DNA from: RH-AL1 sp964235705
Lineage (GTDB): Bacteria; Pseudomonadota; Alphaproteobacteria; Rhizobiales; Beijerinckiaceae
Length of the DNA: 38,428 nt
NCBI GenBank assembly: GCA_964235705.1
Contig: CAXSDP010000036.1
Location: 1 to 38,428 of the forward strand
Direction: 5' to 3'
Part shown: positions 24,801 to 32,230 of the stretch, piece after piece
Layout: each line of letters begins with the position of its first letter
How positions within the stretch are numbered: position 1 is the stretch's first letter
Notes under the pieces: model-generated
What the model was told of the DNA's origin: nothing
Seen by the model: only the letters and a program-made list of their open reading frames with translations
Databases searched by the model: none
Program-made: the position numbers and the translations under genes

Positions 24801-25394
24801 ACGGCCGGCAACATCTACGTCAACCGCAACATGGTCGGCGCCGTGGTGGGCGCGCAGCCCTTCGGCGGCCACAGCCTGTCGGGCACCGGGCCGAAGGCGG
24901 GCGGGCCACTCTACCTGCGCCGCCTACTCGCCCGCCGCCCGGCCATCGACGACTTCGCCGCCACGCGTGAGGTCACGCTGCCGGGACCGGTCGGCGAGGA
25001 GAACCTGTACCGGCTCGAACCGCGTGGCACCGTGCTGTGCCTCGCCGACACGCCGGACGCGCTGCTGGCCCAGGTCGACATGGTCCTCGCGACCGGAAAC
25101 CGCGCCCTCGTCACGGCCGAACAGGTAGACGCCTTGCCGCCCGCGCCCGCGGCATCGGTCACGGCAGTGCCGGGTTGGAGGGAGGCGACCTTCGACGCCG
25201 TGCTGTTCCAGGGCGATCGCGACGCGCTGATGGCCTTGAACGCCGAGCTGGCCGCACGGCTAGGTCCGATCGTCCAGGCCCACACGGCGGACGCCGCCGG
25301 GCACTATCCTTCGGAGTGGCTGATGCGCGAGCGCTCGGTCAGCGTCAACACCGCCGCCGCCGGCGGCAACGCCAACCTCATGATGATCGGCTGA
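21816..25394 (+). CDS. putA: Bifunctional proline dehydrogenase / L-glutamate gamma-semialdehyde dehydrogenase
   Basis: This 1192-residue enzyme converts proline to glutamate in two steps, with FAD then NAD+. The proline dehydrogenase barrel carries GPGISVKLSALHPRYARSQ near 270-290 and LMVRLVKGAYWDSEIKRAQ near 376-394. The aldehyde dehydrogenase half carries ACVSPWNFPLAIFTGQVAAA, catalytic Glu816 in IAETGGQN and catalytic Cys850 in DSAGQRCSALRVL, with the normal 34-residue spacing. The extra C-terminal domain (about 1030-1192) places it with the longer type B enzymes. The N-terminus has no ribbon-helix-helix DNA-binding domain, so unlike E. coli PutA it cannot regulate itself; the divergent Lrp-type gene probably does. 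ATG 21816 sits just after the G tract; no clean Shine-Dalgarno is seen apart from that tract. Confidence 0.95.
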   Translation: MDDGVGNQALVNDPASIDGRANGQASAKPFKAFAASLVDRSHLRAAITARTRAPEAERVAALIEAATLPADMLRDAKATAVALIEALRAKGTRGVVQGLVREYDLSSQEGVALMCLAEALLRIPDKATRDALIRDKIGAGDWRAHVGRSPSPFVNAATWGLVVTGHLLGPVDEAGLSAALNRLLARGGEPVVRRGVDMAMRMMGEQFVTGQTIAEALRAARRLEARGYRYSYDMLGEAATTAADAERYFADYGRAIHAIGRAAAGRGIIAGPGISVKLSALHPRYARSQRERVMGELLPRLTALAALARGYDIGLNIDAEESERLDLSLDLLEALCLDPTLDGWQGIGFVVQAYGKRAPFVLDWLIDLARRSRHGLMVRLVKGAYWDSEIKRAQQDGLADFPVFTRKAHTDVSYIACARKLLDAADAVFPQFATHNAYTVAVIHAMAGPEAAPDAYEFQCLHGMGEPLHDEVVGRLGRAARIYAPVGAHETLLAYLVRRLLENGANSSFVNRIQDPLVSVAELAADPVALVAASRPLGASHERVRLPAELFAPARVNSAGFDFSDEDQLRALATSLAASATHLWRAAPAGGEAGKVREVRNPADRRDLIGHVVEATPAEVDAALAAASTHAWRRVPARQRAVILFRAADLMEARMPTLLGVLVREAGKSLPNAVAEVREAVDFLRFYAAQVRDGFDDATHEALGAVACVSPWNFPLAIFTGQVAAALAAGNAALAKPAEETPLIAARAVAILHEAGVPAAALQLLPGGGEVGAWLVADPRVRGVLFTGSGDVARLIGRELARRLNPDGSPVPLIAETGGQNAMVVDSSALAEQVVADVLASAFDSAGQRCSALRVLCLQDDVAERTLTMLKGALAELSVGNPDRLSVDVGPVISAAARDGILAHIEAMRARGLDVHQAPLPAGCTHGTFVPPTIIAIDDLTSLEREVFGPVLHVLRFPHDGLDALVAAINATGYGLTFGLHSRIAGTVARVTAATTAGNIYVNRNMVGAVVGAQPFGGHSLSGTGPKAGGPLYLRRLLARRPAIDDFAATREVTLPGPVGEENLYRLEPRGTVLCLADTPDALLAQVDMVLATGNRALVTAEQVDALPPAPAASVTAVPGWREATFDAVLFQGDRDALMALNAELAARLGPIVQAHTADAAGHYPSEWLMRERSVSVNTAAAGGNANLMMIG

Positions 25395-25861
25395 GGTGGA
25401 CACGTCGACGGTTGTTCGAAGGATCCTTCGGACGGCGGTTTCGAACATCCGCCCAAGCGCGTCGACGACCGCGCTTTTGCTCGTGACCACGGCGACGCCG
25501 AAGGGGGCCTGGCTGGCGCAGGTCGCGCTGGCACGGGCTGATGCGCTGGGTTGGCTCGACCTGCCTTGGGACGAGTGCCGGTCGCCGGCGCCGAAGATGC
25601 CTCTATGGGGTGGAAGTACGATGCCGACGACGATCTCGGCGAGATTACCGACATGCACGCGCGCTTTGATAACGGCACGAGTTCAGCCCGTCCGCCATTG
25701 AGCGAGGGCGCGCACTGCGTTTTCCGATAGAACTACGCCGAGCGCTGCGGCGGCAATCCGCAGGCGCAACGTCAACGGCGCCGAGATGTGGCGGACCGAG
25801 GCTGGGTAGACTTACAAGGATGGGAGGCGGGTTAAGTCGCTGGCGCTGGAGGTACGGCGGC
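25395..25861. other. Noncoding stretch after putA with a 14-bp palindrome
   Basis: No gene is supported. CGAAGGATCCTTCG at 25417-25430 is a perfect palindrome without a loop, 22 bases after the putA stop; it lacks the T run of an intrinsic terminator and could be a dimer-binding site or chance. The open frame at 25396-25701 shows no recognisable family. Confidence 0.35.
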
Positions 25862-26131
25862 GTGAACGGCCTGCGTGAAGAACTCGCTCTTGAAGGCGAG
25901 ATCTGCGCCAGACCGGCAGAGCGTGGCTGGCTCTACATAGCCGGCTGTGCCCAGCACGACGATGCCCATGCCCTATTCCCGGTCGATCTCGCCATCTTCG
26001 TGCGGGCCATACAGCCGAAAGCCTGGAAAGCTTTGGGGAAGACGGACGGCGTGGCGGATCAATCCGTCCTGCTCGATCGCGTGCGCGGCTCGTTTGACGA
26101 TCGCGGCACGCTGAACGCGCTGTGCCACGGG
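25862..26131 (+). pseudogene. hsdR: N-terminal fragment of a type I restriction endonuclease subunit R
   Basis: From GTG 25862 the frame reads LALEGEICARPAERGWLYIA, then ALFPVDLAIFVRAIQPKAWK and RGTLNALCHGI. This matches the start of HsdR subunits, which typically run L-E-x-x-I-C-x-x-L-A-x-x-G-W-L-Y, A-L-F-P-x-D, Q-P-x-A-W and R-G-T-L-D-V-L-R-H-G. Similarity stops after HGI (about 26131), where the IS3-related segment begins. Only about 90 of the roughly 1000 residues remain, without nuclease or helicase domains, and no hsdM or hsdS is present. It is a relic of a restriction system destroyed by element insertion or rearrangement. The frame remains open upstream to 25820, but that part lacks similarity. 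Confidence 0.65.
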
Positions 26132-26148
26132 ATAAGGCCGCCGTCCCT

Positions 26149-26514
26149 TCAACGCTGGCCACGCAGCGAAGCGAAGCGGCCGGAAGACGAGCCCGGCCGG
26201 GTGCGGGGCGGAGCCGATGGCGCGCCGCACTCGGCACGGACCGGGGCGGCTCCGACGCATGCCGTCTCGCACGCGGGGTCCCATCGGGAACGCCGCAGGT
26301 CAACCACGAGCGCGCGAAGCCGCCGATTCTCGTGGAGCAGCTGGTCGCGTTCGCGGGCGGCGGACGGCGTCAGGCCGCCGTACTGCGTCCGCCATCTGTA
26401 GAACGTCCTGGTCGAGATCCGCGCCGTGCTGCAAACCTCTCCGATCGACGTTCCCGAAGCGGCTTCCTTCAGGAGGCAGAGGATGACGGCTTCGCTGTAC
26501 CGGGTCGATCGCAT
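26149..26514 (-). pseudogene. IS3-family transposase orfA relic
   Basis: From ATG 26514 the product reads MRSTRYSEAVILCLLKEAAS, then ISTRTFYRWRTQYGGL and LLHENRRLRALVVDLR. This is the orfA helix-turn-helix and leucine-zipper region of IS3-type elements, which usually read R-Y-S-E-x-x-I-x-x-x-L-K-E, F-Y-x-W-R-x-K-Y-G-G and E-N-x-R-L-K-x-L-V-A-D-L. Similarity ends near 26292; the remaining Arg/Pro-rich tail does not fit orfA, and no orfB integrase follows. It abuts the hsdR fragment. It cannot transpose on its own. Confidence 0.7.
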
Positions 26515-26772
26515 CGGCGGCCCCATCCCGTTACTCATCGCCCGCCGCTCAGCGCCGAGGCAGGCGAGGACGGATGGCGATCAGCAAGCTTTGGTCCAGA
26601 GGCTCGAGTCGCGAGCGACGGCCGCGCCGTCGATCTGGCGAAATTGCCGTTAAGACGTGAGAGCCTAGGCAACTGCCGCGAATTTGAGCGCCGAAGCCCG
26701 TTCTTTGCCGTTGCCGGGTCATCTGCGACATGCGGGAGTTGGGTGATCGAAGTCGCGAGACAGGGTGCGCCA
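26515..26772. promoter_or_regulatory. Spacer upstream of the amide-uptake operon
   Basis: This stretch should hold the promoter of the six-gene operon that follows. I looked for a sigma-54 type site (GG-N10-GC), expected for a nitrogen-regulated operon, and found no convincing one. No gene is supported. Confidence 0.3.
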
Positions 26773-28017
26773 ATGAGCACGTTCACACGTCGATCCTTCG
26801 TTCAAAAGGGGGGCGTCGGGGCAGGCGCCCTGATCGGCGCTCCGGCGATCCTTCGATCCGCGTGGGCGGAGACCGGTCCAGTTAAGCTCGGCTGCCTGTT
26901 CTCCTCGTCCGGCACGATGGCCAACCTCGAGGGACGGCTGAACCACGTCGTGCGCATGGCCGCCGACGAGATCAACGCGGCTGGGGGCGTCAACGGCCGC
27001 ACGATCGACGTGTCGACCTCCGATCCCGCCTCCGACTGGCCGCTCTACGCGCAGACGGCCAAGCAGATGCTCGAGCAGGAGAAGGTCGCCGCCCTGTTCG
27101 GCTGCTGGACCTCGGTCTCGCGCAAGGCGGTCCTTCCGGTGGTGGAGGGCGAGCACGGCCTGCTGTTCTACCCCCTGCACTTCGAAGGCGATGAGAACTC
27201 GAAGAACGTCGTCTACGTGAATTCGCCGCCGGCGAGCTCGGTGTTGCCGGCGATCGACTACCTGATGGGCGACGAGGGCGTCAACGCCAAGCGCTTCTTC
27301 ATGCTGGGGTCGGACTACGTATGGCCGCGCACGATCAACAAGCAGCTCAAGGCGTACTGGAAGACCAAGGGAATTCCCGAATCCGCCTGGGAGGAGCATT
27401 ACGTGCCGCTCGGCTTCTCCAACTTCCAGACGCTGGTCAGCCAGATCCGCGCCTTCGTCGACAAGGGCGGCGGCAAGCCGGTGGTGGTGCTCACCGTGGT
27501 CGGCTCGTCGATCCCGGACTTCCTGCGCGAGTTCGTTAACCAAGGCCTGCGCGCGACCGACGTGCCGGTGCTCGGCCTCGACATGGTGGAGGCCGATCTC
27601 GAGGGCCTCGACACCGCCCCCCTCGTCGGTCACCTCAACTGCTGGGCCTACCTGCAGAACGCCAAGGGCCCGGCCAACGTGGCCTTCAAGAAGAAGTGGG
27701 CTGACTACGTGAAGGCCAAGAACGTGCCCTTTGGGGGGAACGTCGTGATCGACCCGATGGTCTCGACCTACGACGGCGTGCGCCTGTGGGCGATGGCGGC
27801 GAAGAAAGCCGGTTCCTTCGACGTGCCGGAGGTGCGCAAGGCTTTCGCCGGCCTGAGCCTCGACAGCCCGTCCGGTTACACGATCAAGATGACGGCGGAG
27901 AACAACTACGTTTGGCGCGGCGTGTTCATCGGCTCCGTCAATGAGCAGAAGGGCTTCGACGTGGCGTGGCAGTCGAAGGGAACGCCGCAGCCGGTGCCCT
28001 TCAGCCCCTATGGCTAG
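26773..28017 (+). CDS. urtA: ABC transporter urea/short-amide-binding protein (UrtA/FmdD-like)
   Basis: This 414-residue periplasmic binding protein begins with a Tat-type signal (TRRSFVQKGGVGAGALIGAP, cleaved near SAWA). The mature domain is of the branched-chain amino acid/amide type: VKLGCLFSSSGTMANLEGRL, AADEINAAGGVNGRTIDV, ALFGCWTSVSRKAVLPVVE and NNYVWRGVFIG, all characteristic of UrtA and FmdD. It delivers urea or short amides such as formamide or acetamide to the UrtBC permeases. The last gene of the operon encodes an amidase, not urease, which favours amides. ATG 26773 is chosen since it directly precedes the twin-arginine signal. The next gene starts inside its last codons (8-base overlap). 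Confidence 0.85.
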   Translation: MSTFTRRSFVQKGGVGAGALIGAPAILRSAWAETGPVKLGCLFSSSGTMANLEGRLNHVVRMAADEINAAGGVNGRTIDVSTSDPASDWPLYAQTAKQMLEQEKVAALFGCWTSVSRKAVLPVVEGEHGLLFYPLHFEGDENSKNVVYVNSPPASSVLPAIDYLMGDEGVNAKRFFMLGSDYVWPRTINKQLKAYWKTKGIPESAWEEHYVPLGFSNFQTLVSQIRAFVDKGGGKPVVVLTVVGSSIPDFLREFVNQGLRATDVPVLGLDMVEADLEGLDTAPLVGHLNCWAYLQNAKGPANVAFKKKWADYVKAKNVPFGGNVVIDPMVSTYDGVRLWAMAAKKAGSFDVPEVRKAFAGLSLDSPSGYTIKMTAENNYVWRGVFIGSVNEQKGFDVAWQSKGTPQPVPFSPYG

Positions 28018-29647
28018 GGTGAACCCGCGCCGGGCCGTTTCGCGCGTTCTGCACGTCGTCGCCCTGCTGGGCGCGCTCGTTCCCGGCATCGCGAGGGCCG
28101 ATGCCGCCACGCGGGCGACGATCGTCGCGCAGGCGTGCGGAACGGCTGCGGCGATGGGCGAGGCCGGCCGTGCCCTCATGGGGCTCGCCGCCGACGGAAA
28201 CCTCGCGGATCGCAGCTGGGGGGCCTCACTCGCCGGCGCGGTGATGGCCGGCACGCTGTCGTGCGACACCAACGGGGCGACGTTGACGGTCGGCGGCGAG
28301 CCGCGCGACGCGATCGACAACACGCCCCGCGCGACCGCCGACGATGCGAGCGCGCCGCCGCTCAACCTGCGCAACCGCGCGTTGTTCGAGACCGCGCAGG
28401 CCGCGCTCGCCCTCACGACGTCGCCGGAGCGGGGCAGGCGCGTGGCGGCGGTCGGCACGCTGGCGCGTCGCTCTGCCGACCTGCCGGGATCCTTCTTCAC
28501 CAAGGCGGCCGCGGCCGAGCCCGACCGCGACCTGCGCCAGCGGATCACCGCGGTCGCGCAGCGCGTCGCCCTGACCTCGCCCGACATCGCCGCGCGCATC
28601 GCGGCGCTCGGCGACGTCGCCGACCACCCGAACAGCCGCATCCTCGCGGACGTCACCGCCCTCACCCAGGACGAGGCCTACCGCGCCAACCCCGCCTTCA
28701 AGGCGGCGGTGGACGCCGCGCTCGCGCGCATCCGTCGCGGCATCACGTTCGGCAACGTGCTCGCCGCGCTCTACAGCGGCATCAGCCTCGCCAGCATCCT
28801 GTTCATGGCGGCGATCGGGCTCGCCGTGATCTTCGGCCTGATGGGGGTCATCAACCTCGCGCAGGGCGAGATGATCATGATCGGCGCCTACGCGACCTGG
28901 CTGGTGCAGCAGGGCCTGCGGCACTACGCGCCGGCGCTGCTCGACGCCTACCTCCTTCTGGCGATCCCCGTGGCCTTCGGGGTGACGGCGGCGATCGGCA
29001 TGGCGCTGGAGGCGGCGCTGCTGCGCCACCTGTACCGGCGGCCGTTGCTTAGCTTGCTCGCCACTTGGGCGGTCAGCCTGTTCCTGACCAACCTCGTGCG
29101 CGTGACCTTCGGCACGCAGAACCTCGACTTCGTCACGCCGTCCTACGTCAGCGGCGGCGTTCCCGTCATCGGCGACTTCATCCTCACCTGGAACCGCTTC
29201 TTCGCCATCGCCTTCGCGGCGGTCACGCTCGCCCTGACCTTCGCGCTCGTGCGCCTGACGCCGCTCGGCCTCAACATCCGCGCGGTCACGCAGAACCGCA
29301 CCATGGCCGCCTGCCTCGGCATCCCCGTGCGCCGCGTCGACATGCTGGCCTTCGGGCTGGGTTCCGGGCTGGCGGGTCTGGCCGGCTTGGCGCTGGCGCC
29401 GATCTACAGCGTCAACCCGCAGATGGGTCAGGGCTTCATCATCGACAGCTTCATGGTCGTGGTGCTGGGCGGCGTCGGCACCATCGCCGGTACGGTCATC
29501 GCCTCACTCGGCATCGGCCAGATCGACGTGCTCATCGAGCCGATTTGGGGCGCCGTGATGGCCAAGGTCCTGGTGTTGCTGATGATCATCGCGTTCCTGC
29601 AATGGCGTCCGGAGGGCCTGATCGCCGTTCGCGGCAAGCGCAAATGA
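28010..29647 (+). CDS. urtB: ABC transporter permease UrtB-like, with N-terminal extracytoplasmic domain
   Basis: This 545-residue permease forms half of the membrane channel. As in urea UrtB proteins, a signal-like segment (VLHVVALLGALVPGIARADA) and an extracytoplasmic helical domain of about 200 residues precede the LivH-type permease, which starts near 245 (GNVLAALYSGISLASILFMA). GLMGVINLAQGEMIMIGAYA is the conserved LivH/UrtB block, and GIPVRRVDMLAFGLGSGLAG lies near the ATPase-contact loop. ATG 28010 overlaps the urtA stop (CTATGGCTAG), so translation is coupled. The role of the N-terminal domain in UrtB is not established. It pairs with the UrtC-like protein. Confidence 0.9.
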   Translation: MARVNPRRAVSRVLHVVALLGALVPGIARADAATRATIVAQACGTAAAMGEAGRALMGLAADGNLADRSWGASLAGAVMAGTLSCDTNGATLTVGGEPRDAIDNTPRATADDASAPPLNLRNRALFETAQAALALTTSPERGRRVAAVGTLARRSADLPGSFFTKAAAAEPDRDLRQRITAVAQRVALTSPDIAARIAALGDVADHPNSRILADVTALTQDEAYRANPAFKAAVDAALARIRRGITFGNVLAALYSGISLASILFMAAIGLAVIFGLMGVINLAQGEMIMIGAYATWLVQQGLRHYAPALLDAYLLLAIPVAFGVTAAIGMALEAALLRHLYRRPLLSLLATWAVSLFLTNLVRVTFGTQNLDFVTPSYVSGGVPVIGDFILTWNRFFAIAFAAVTLALTFALVRLTPLGLNIRAVTQNRTMAACLGIPVRRVDMLAFGLGSGLAGLAGLALAPIYSVNPQMGQGFIIDSFMVVVLGGVGTIAGTVIASLGIGQIDVLIEPIWGAVMAKVLVLLMIIAFLQWRPEGLIAVRGKRK

Positions 29648-29657
29648 GCGGGGACCG

Positions 29658-30773
29658 ATGAGGGCGTGGGCGCTCGACCGGTGGTTCCAAGGATTGCTGG
29701 CGGCCCTGGTCGCTTCGGCCCTGCTGCTCGCGCTATCGGGACCGCTCGGGATATCGAGCTACGTCGCCAACATGGTCGGCCAACTCGCCGCCTTCGCCAT
29801 CCTCGCCGTGTCGCTCGACCTGATCTGGGGTTACCTCGGCGTCCTGTCGCTCGGCCAAGGGCTGTTCTTCGGCATCGGCGGCTACGCGGTAGCCATGTAC
29901 CTGTTGAAACACGGCTACGACGTCTCGGGCCAAGCTCCGGACTTCATGCGGTTCATGGGCTGGAGCGCCCTGCCGTTCTATTGGACCGGCTTCGGCTCGT
30001 TCCCCTACGCAATGGCGGCGGCGGCGCTCGCCACCCTGCTCGTCGCCGCGTCCTTCGGCTACGTCTCGTTCCGATCGAGGGTCGGTGGCGTGTACTTCGC
30101 CATCATCACCCAGGCGCTCGTCTACGTCGCGATGCTGCTGATGTTCCGCAACGACACCGGCTTCGGCGGCAACAACGGCATGACCGGCTTCACCCTGCTG
30201 TTCGGATGGCCGATCGGGCTTTCGGGCGTCACGGTGGCGCTCGCGGCCTCGTCCGTCGCCATCCTCGCGCTGGTGCTGCTCGGATGTCGCCTGCTGCTCG
30301 GCAGCCGCTTCGGCGCGCTGATGCTGGCAACGCGCGACGACGAAACGCGCCTGCGCACGCTCGGCTACGACACGCTGCGCCTCAAGCTCGCTGTGTGGTG
30401 CCTCGCCGCGCTGGTCGCCGCCCTCGCCGGCGTGCTGTACGTGCCCCAGGTCGGCATCATCAACCCGCGCGTGCTGTCGCCCGACCTGTCGCTGGAGATC
30501 GCGGTCTGGGTGGCGATCGGCGGTCGCGGCCACTTGGTCGGGGCCGTCATCGGCGCGTTCCTGGTCAACGCGCTGAAGTTCTGGCTGGCGACCGCCGCGC
30601 CGGAGCTGTGGCCGTTCATCCTCTCCGGGCTGATCGTCCTCGTCGTGCTGGTCTTCCCCAACGGCCTCGTCGATGTCATCGGCTGGCGCCTCGCCCGACC
30701 GGCGGCTTGGACGCGCGGGGTGGATGTCCGCGATGCCGGCGCGCCGCCCGCGACCGCGCGGAAAATCCTGTGA
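29658..30773 (+). CDS. urtC: ABC transporter permease UrtC-like
   Basis: This 371-residue LivM-type permease is the partner of UrtB. About ten hydrophobic segments are visible, with the family blocks AILAVSLDLIWGYLGVLSLG and FFGIGGYAVAMYL near the N-terminus, a long segment with VGGVYFAIITQALVYVAMLL and NDTGFGGNNGMTGF, and the ATPase-contact region ATRDDETRLRTLGYDTLRLK. The GGNNGMTGF sequence is typical of UrtC. ATG 29658 lies 10 bases after the urtB stop, with GCGGGG shortly upstream. Its own stop overlaps the urtD start (TGATG). Confidence 0.9.
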   Translation: MRAWALDRWFQGLLAALVASALLLALSGPLGISSYVANMVGQLAAFAILAVSLDLIWGYLGVLSLGQGLFFGIGGYAVAMYLLKHGYDVSGQAPDFMRFMGWSALPFYWTGFGSFPYAMAAAALATLLVAASFGYVSFRSRVGGVYFAIITQALVYVAMLLMFRNDTGFGGNNGMTGFTLLFGWPIGLSGVTVALAASSVAILALVLLGCRLLLGSRFGALMLATRDDETRLRTLGYDTLRLKLAVWCLAALVAALAGVLYVPQVGIINPRVLSPDLSLEIAVWVAIGGRGHLVGAVIGAFLVNALKFWLATAAPELWPFILSGLIVLVVLVFPNGLVDVIGWRLARPAAWTRGVDVRDAGAPPATARKIL

Positions 30774-31510
30774 TGACCGCCCCGCCCCTCGAGGCTTTGC
30801 GCATCGAGTCCCTGACCGTGTCGTTCGGCGTCTTCAAGGCGCTCGACGCCCTGTCGCTCGGCGTCCGCTACGGCGCCGTCCACGCGGTCATCGGGCCGAA
30901 TGGGGCGGGAAAGACCACCCTGCTCGACGTCCTCTCCGGCATCACCCGGCCGACGCGGGGCACGGTCCTCTTCGACGGCGCGTTCGACATCGCGCGGGCG
31001 AGCGAATCCGCCATCGCGCGGGCGGGCGTCAGGCGCAAGTTCCAGAAGCCGAGCATCTTCGAAGGCTTGAGCGTGCGCGAGCACGTCGTCATTGGCGCGC
31101 GGGCCGGCTTCGCTCGCGCGGCCGACGAGGCGGCGATGGCACGGCGCGTCGACGCGATCCTCGCGACCATCGGGCTCGCCGAGCAGGGCGCCCGCCCCGC
31201 GGCCGAGCTGGCGCACGGGCAGAAGCAATGGTTGGAGATCGGCACCGTGCTCGCCTCCGACCCCAAGGTGGTCCTGCTCGACGAACCGGTCGCCGGCCTC
31301 ACCGACGAGGAAACGGAGCGCACGGTCAACCTCGTCCGCGACCTGGCGCGGCCGGACCGCGCGATCGTCGTCGTCGAGCACGACATGGACTTCGTCGAAC
31401 GCGTCGCCGACCACGTCACCGTGCTGCACGAGGGCCGGACGTTGTTCGAAGGGTCGATGGCGGACGTCCGCGGCGACGGTCGCGTCATCGACGTCTACCT
31501 CGGCCGCTGA
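30773..31510 (+). CDS. urtD: ABC transporter ATP-binding protein UrtD-like (LivG type)
   Basis: This 245-residue ATPase has Walker A GPNGAGKTT (41-49), a signature segment of the special UrtD form (ELAHGQKQWLEIG in place of LSGGQ), Walker B VVLLDEPVAGL and the switch His in VVEHDMDFV. RRKFQKPSIFEGLSVREHVV is the Q-loop region and is typical of UrtD. It forms a pair with UrtE beneath the UrtBC channel. ATG 30773 overlaps the urtC stop, so the two are coupled. Confidence 0.9.
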   Translation: MTAPPLEALRIESLTVSFGVFKALDALSLGVRYGAVHAVIGPNGAGKTTLLDVLSGITRPTRGTVLFDGAFDIARASESAIARAGVRRKFQKPSIFEGLSVREHVVIGARAGFARAADEAAMARRVDAILATIGLAEQGARPAAELAHGQKQWLEIGTVLASDPKVVLLDEPVAGLTDEETERTVNLVRDLARPDRAIVVVEHDMDFVERVADHVTVLHEGRTLFEGSMADVRGDGRVIDVYLGR

Positions 31511-31524
31511 GAAGGGAGCCGACG

Positions 31525-32217
31525 ATGGACCTGGGCGTCGCCAACCTCCATCAAAGCTACGGAAGCTCACCTGTGCTACGCGACGTCTCGCTGAGCCTGC
31601 CAGCCGGCCGATGCCTCGCCATCCTCGGGCGCAACGGAGCCGGCAAAACGACCCTGCTGAAATGCTTGATGGGCGTGATCCCGACGACGGGCGGGACGAT
31701 CACGGTCGAGGGCGTGGACGTCACGGGTTGGTCGACGCGTCGCCGTTCCGCCCTGGGGCTCGCCTACGTGCCCCAGGGACGCGAGATCTTCCCCGAGCTA
31801 ACGGTGGCCGAGAACATCACCGTCGCCTCGCGCGCCCACGGCACGCTGGATGGTCCCCTCGTCGCCGAGACGCTGACCCTTTTCCCCGTCCTGAAACAAA
31901 TGTGGGGCCGCGCCGGCGGCGCTTTGTCGGGCGGCCAGCAGCAGCAGCTCGCGATCGCCCGTGCCCTCGTCACGAAGCCCGCCATCCTGATCCTCGACGA
32001 GCCGACGGAGGGAATCCAACCCAACGTCGTCGCCGCCATCAAGGACGTGCTGGGCGCCTTGAAGGGACGGATCTCGCTGCTGCTGGTGGAGCAGTACCTC
32101 GACTTCGCCCTGAGCCTCGCCGACGAGGTCGCGGTCCTGTCCCGGGGCGCGGTGGTCGAGTCCGGCCGGGCGGACGCGACGAGCCGCGAGGCCCTCGCCC
32201 GCCATATCGCGATCTGA
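31525..32217 (+). CDS. urtE: ABC transporter ATP-binding protein UrtE-like (LivF type)
   Basis: This 230-residue ATPase has Walker A GRNGAGKTT, signature LSGGQQQQLAIARALV, Walker B ILILDEPTEGIQPNVV and switch region LLVEQYLDFAL. GLAYVPQGREIFPELTVAEN is diagnostic of LivF/UrtE, and the DEPTEGIQPNVV form is typical of UrtE. The start at ATG 31525 has AAGGGAG six bases upstream. It lies 14 bases after urtD and 13 bases before the amidase gene, whose own ribosome-binding site spans its stop codon. Confidence 0.9.
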   Translation: MDLGVANLHQSYGSSPVLRDVSLSLPAGRCLAILGRNGAGKTTLLKCLMGVIPTTGGTITVEGVDVTGWSTRRRSALGLAYVPQGREIFPELTVAENITVASRAHGTLDGPLVAETLTLFPVLKQMWGRAGGALSGGQQQQLAIARALVTKPAILILDEPTEGIQPNVVAAIKDVLGALKGRISLLLVEQYLDFALSLADEVAVLSRGAVVESGRADATSREALARHIAI

Positions 32218-32230
32218 AGGAGGAACCCGC

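Noticed and set aside
22157..24970. 937-codon open frame on the plus strand inside putA
   Set aside because: It lies wholly within putA in another frame, is dominated by Arg, Gly and Pro, and has no domain; it is a by-product of high GC.
26515..26772. Possible sigma-54 promoter (CTGGCGAAATTGCCG near 26636)
   Set aside because: The spacing between GG and GC is seven bases rather than ten, so it does not fit the consensus.
26719..28665. 648-codon minus-strand open frame across urtA and urtB
   Set aside because: It is antisense to two overlapping genes with strong family motifs; the long frame comes from GC-biased third positions.
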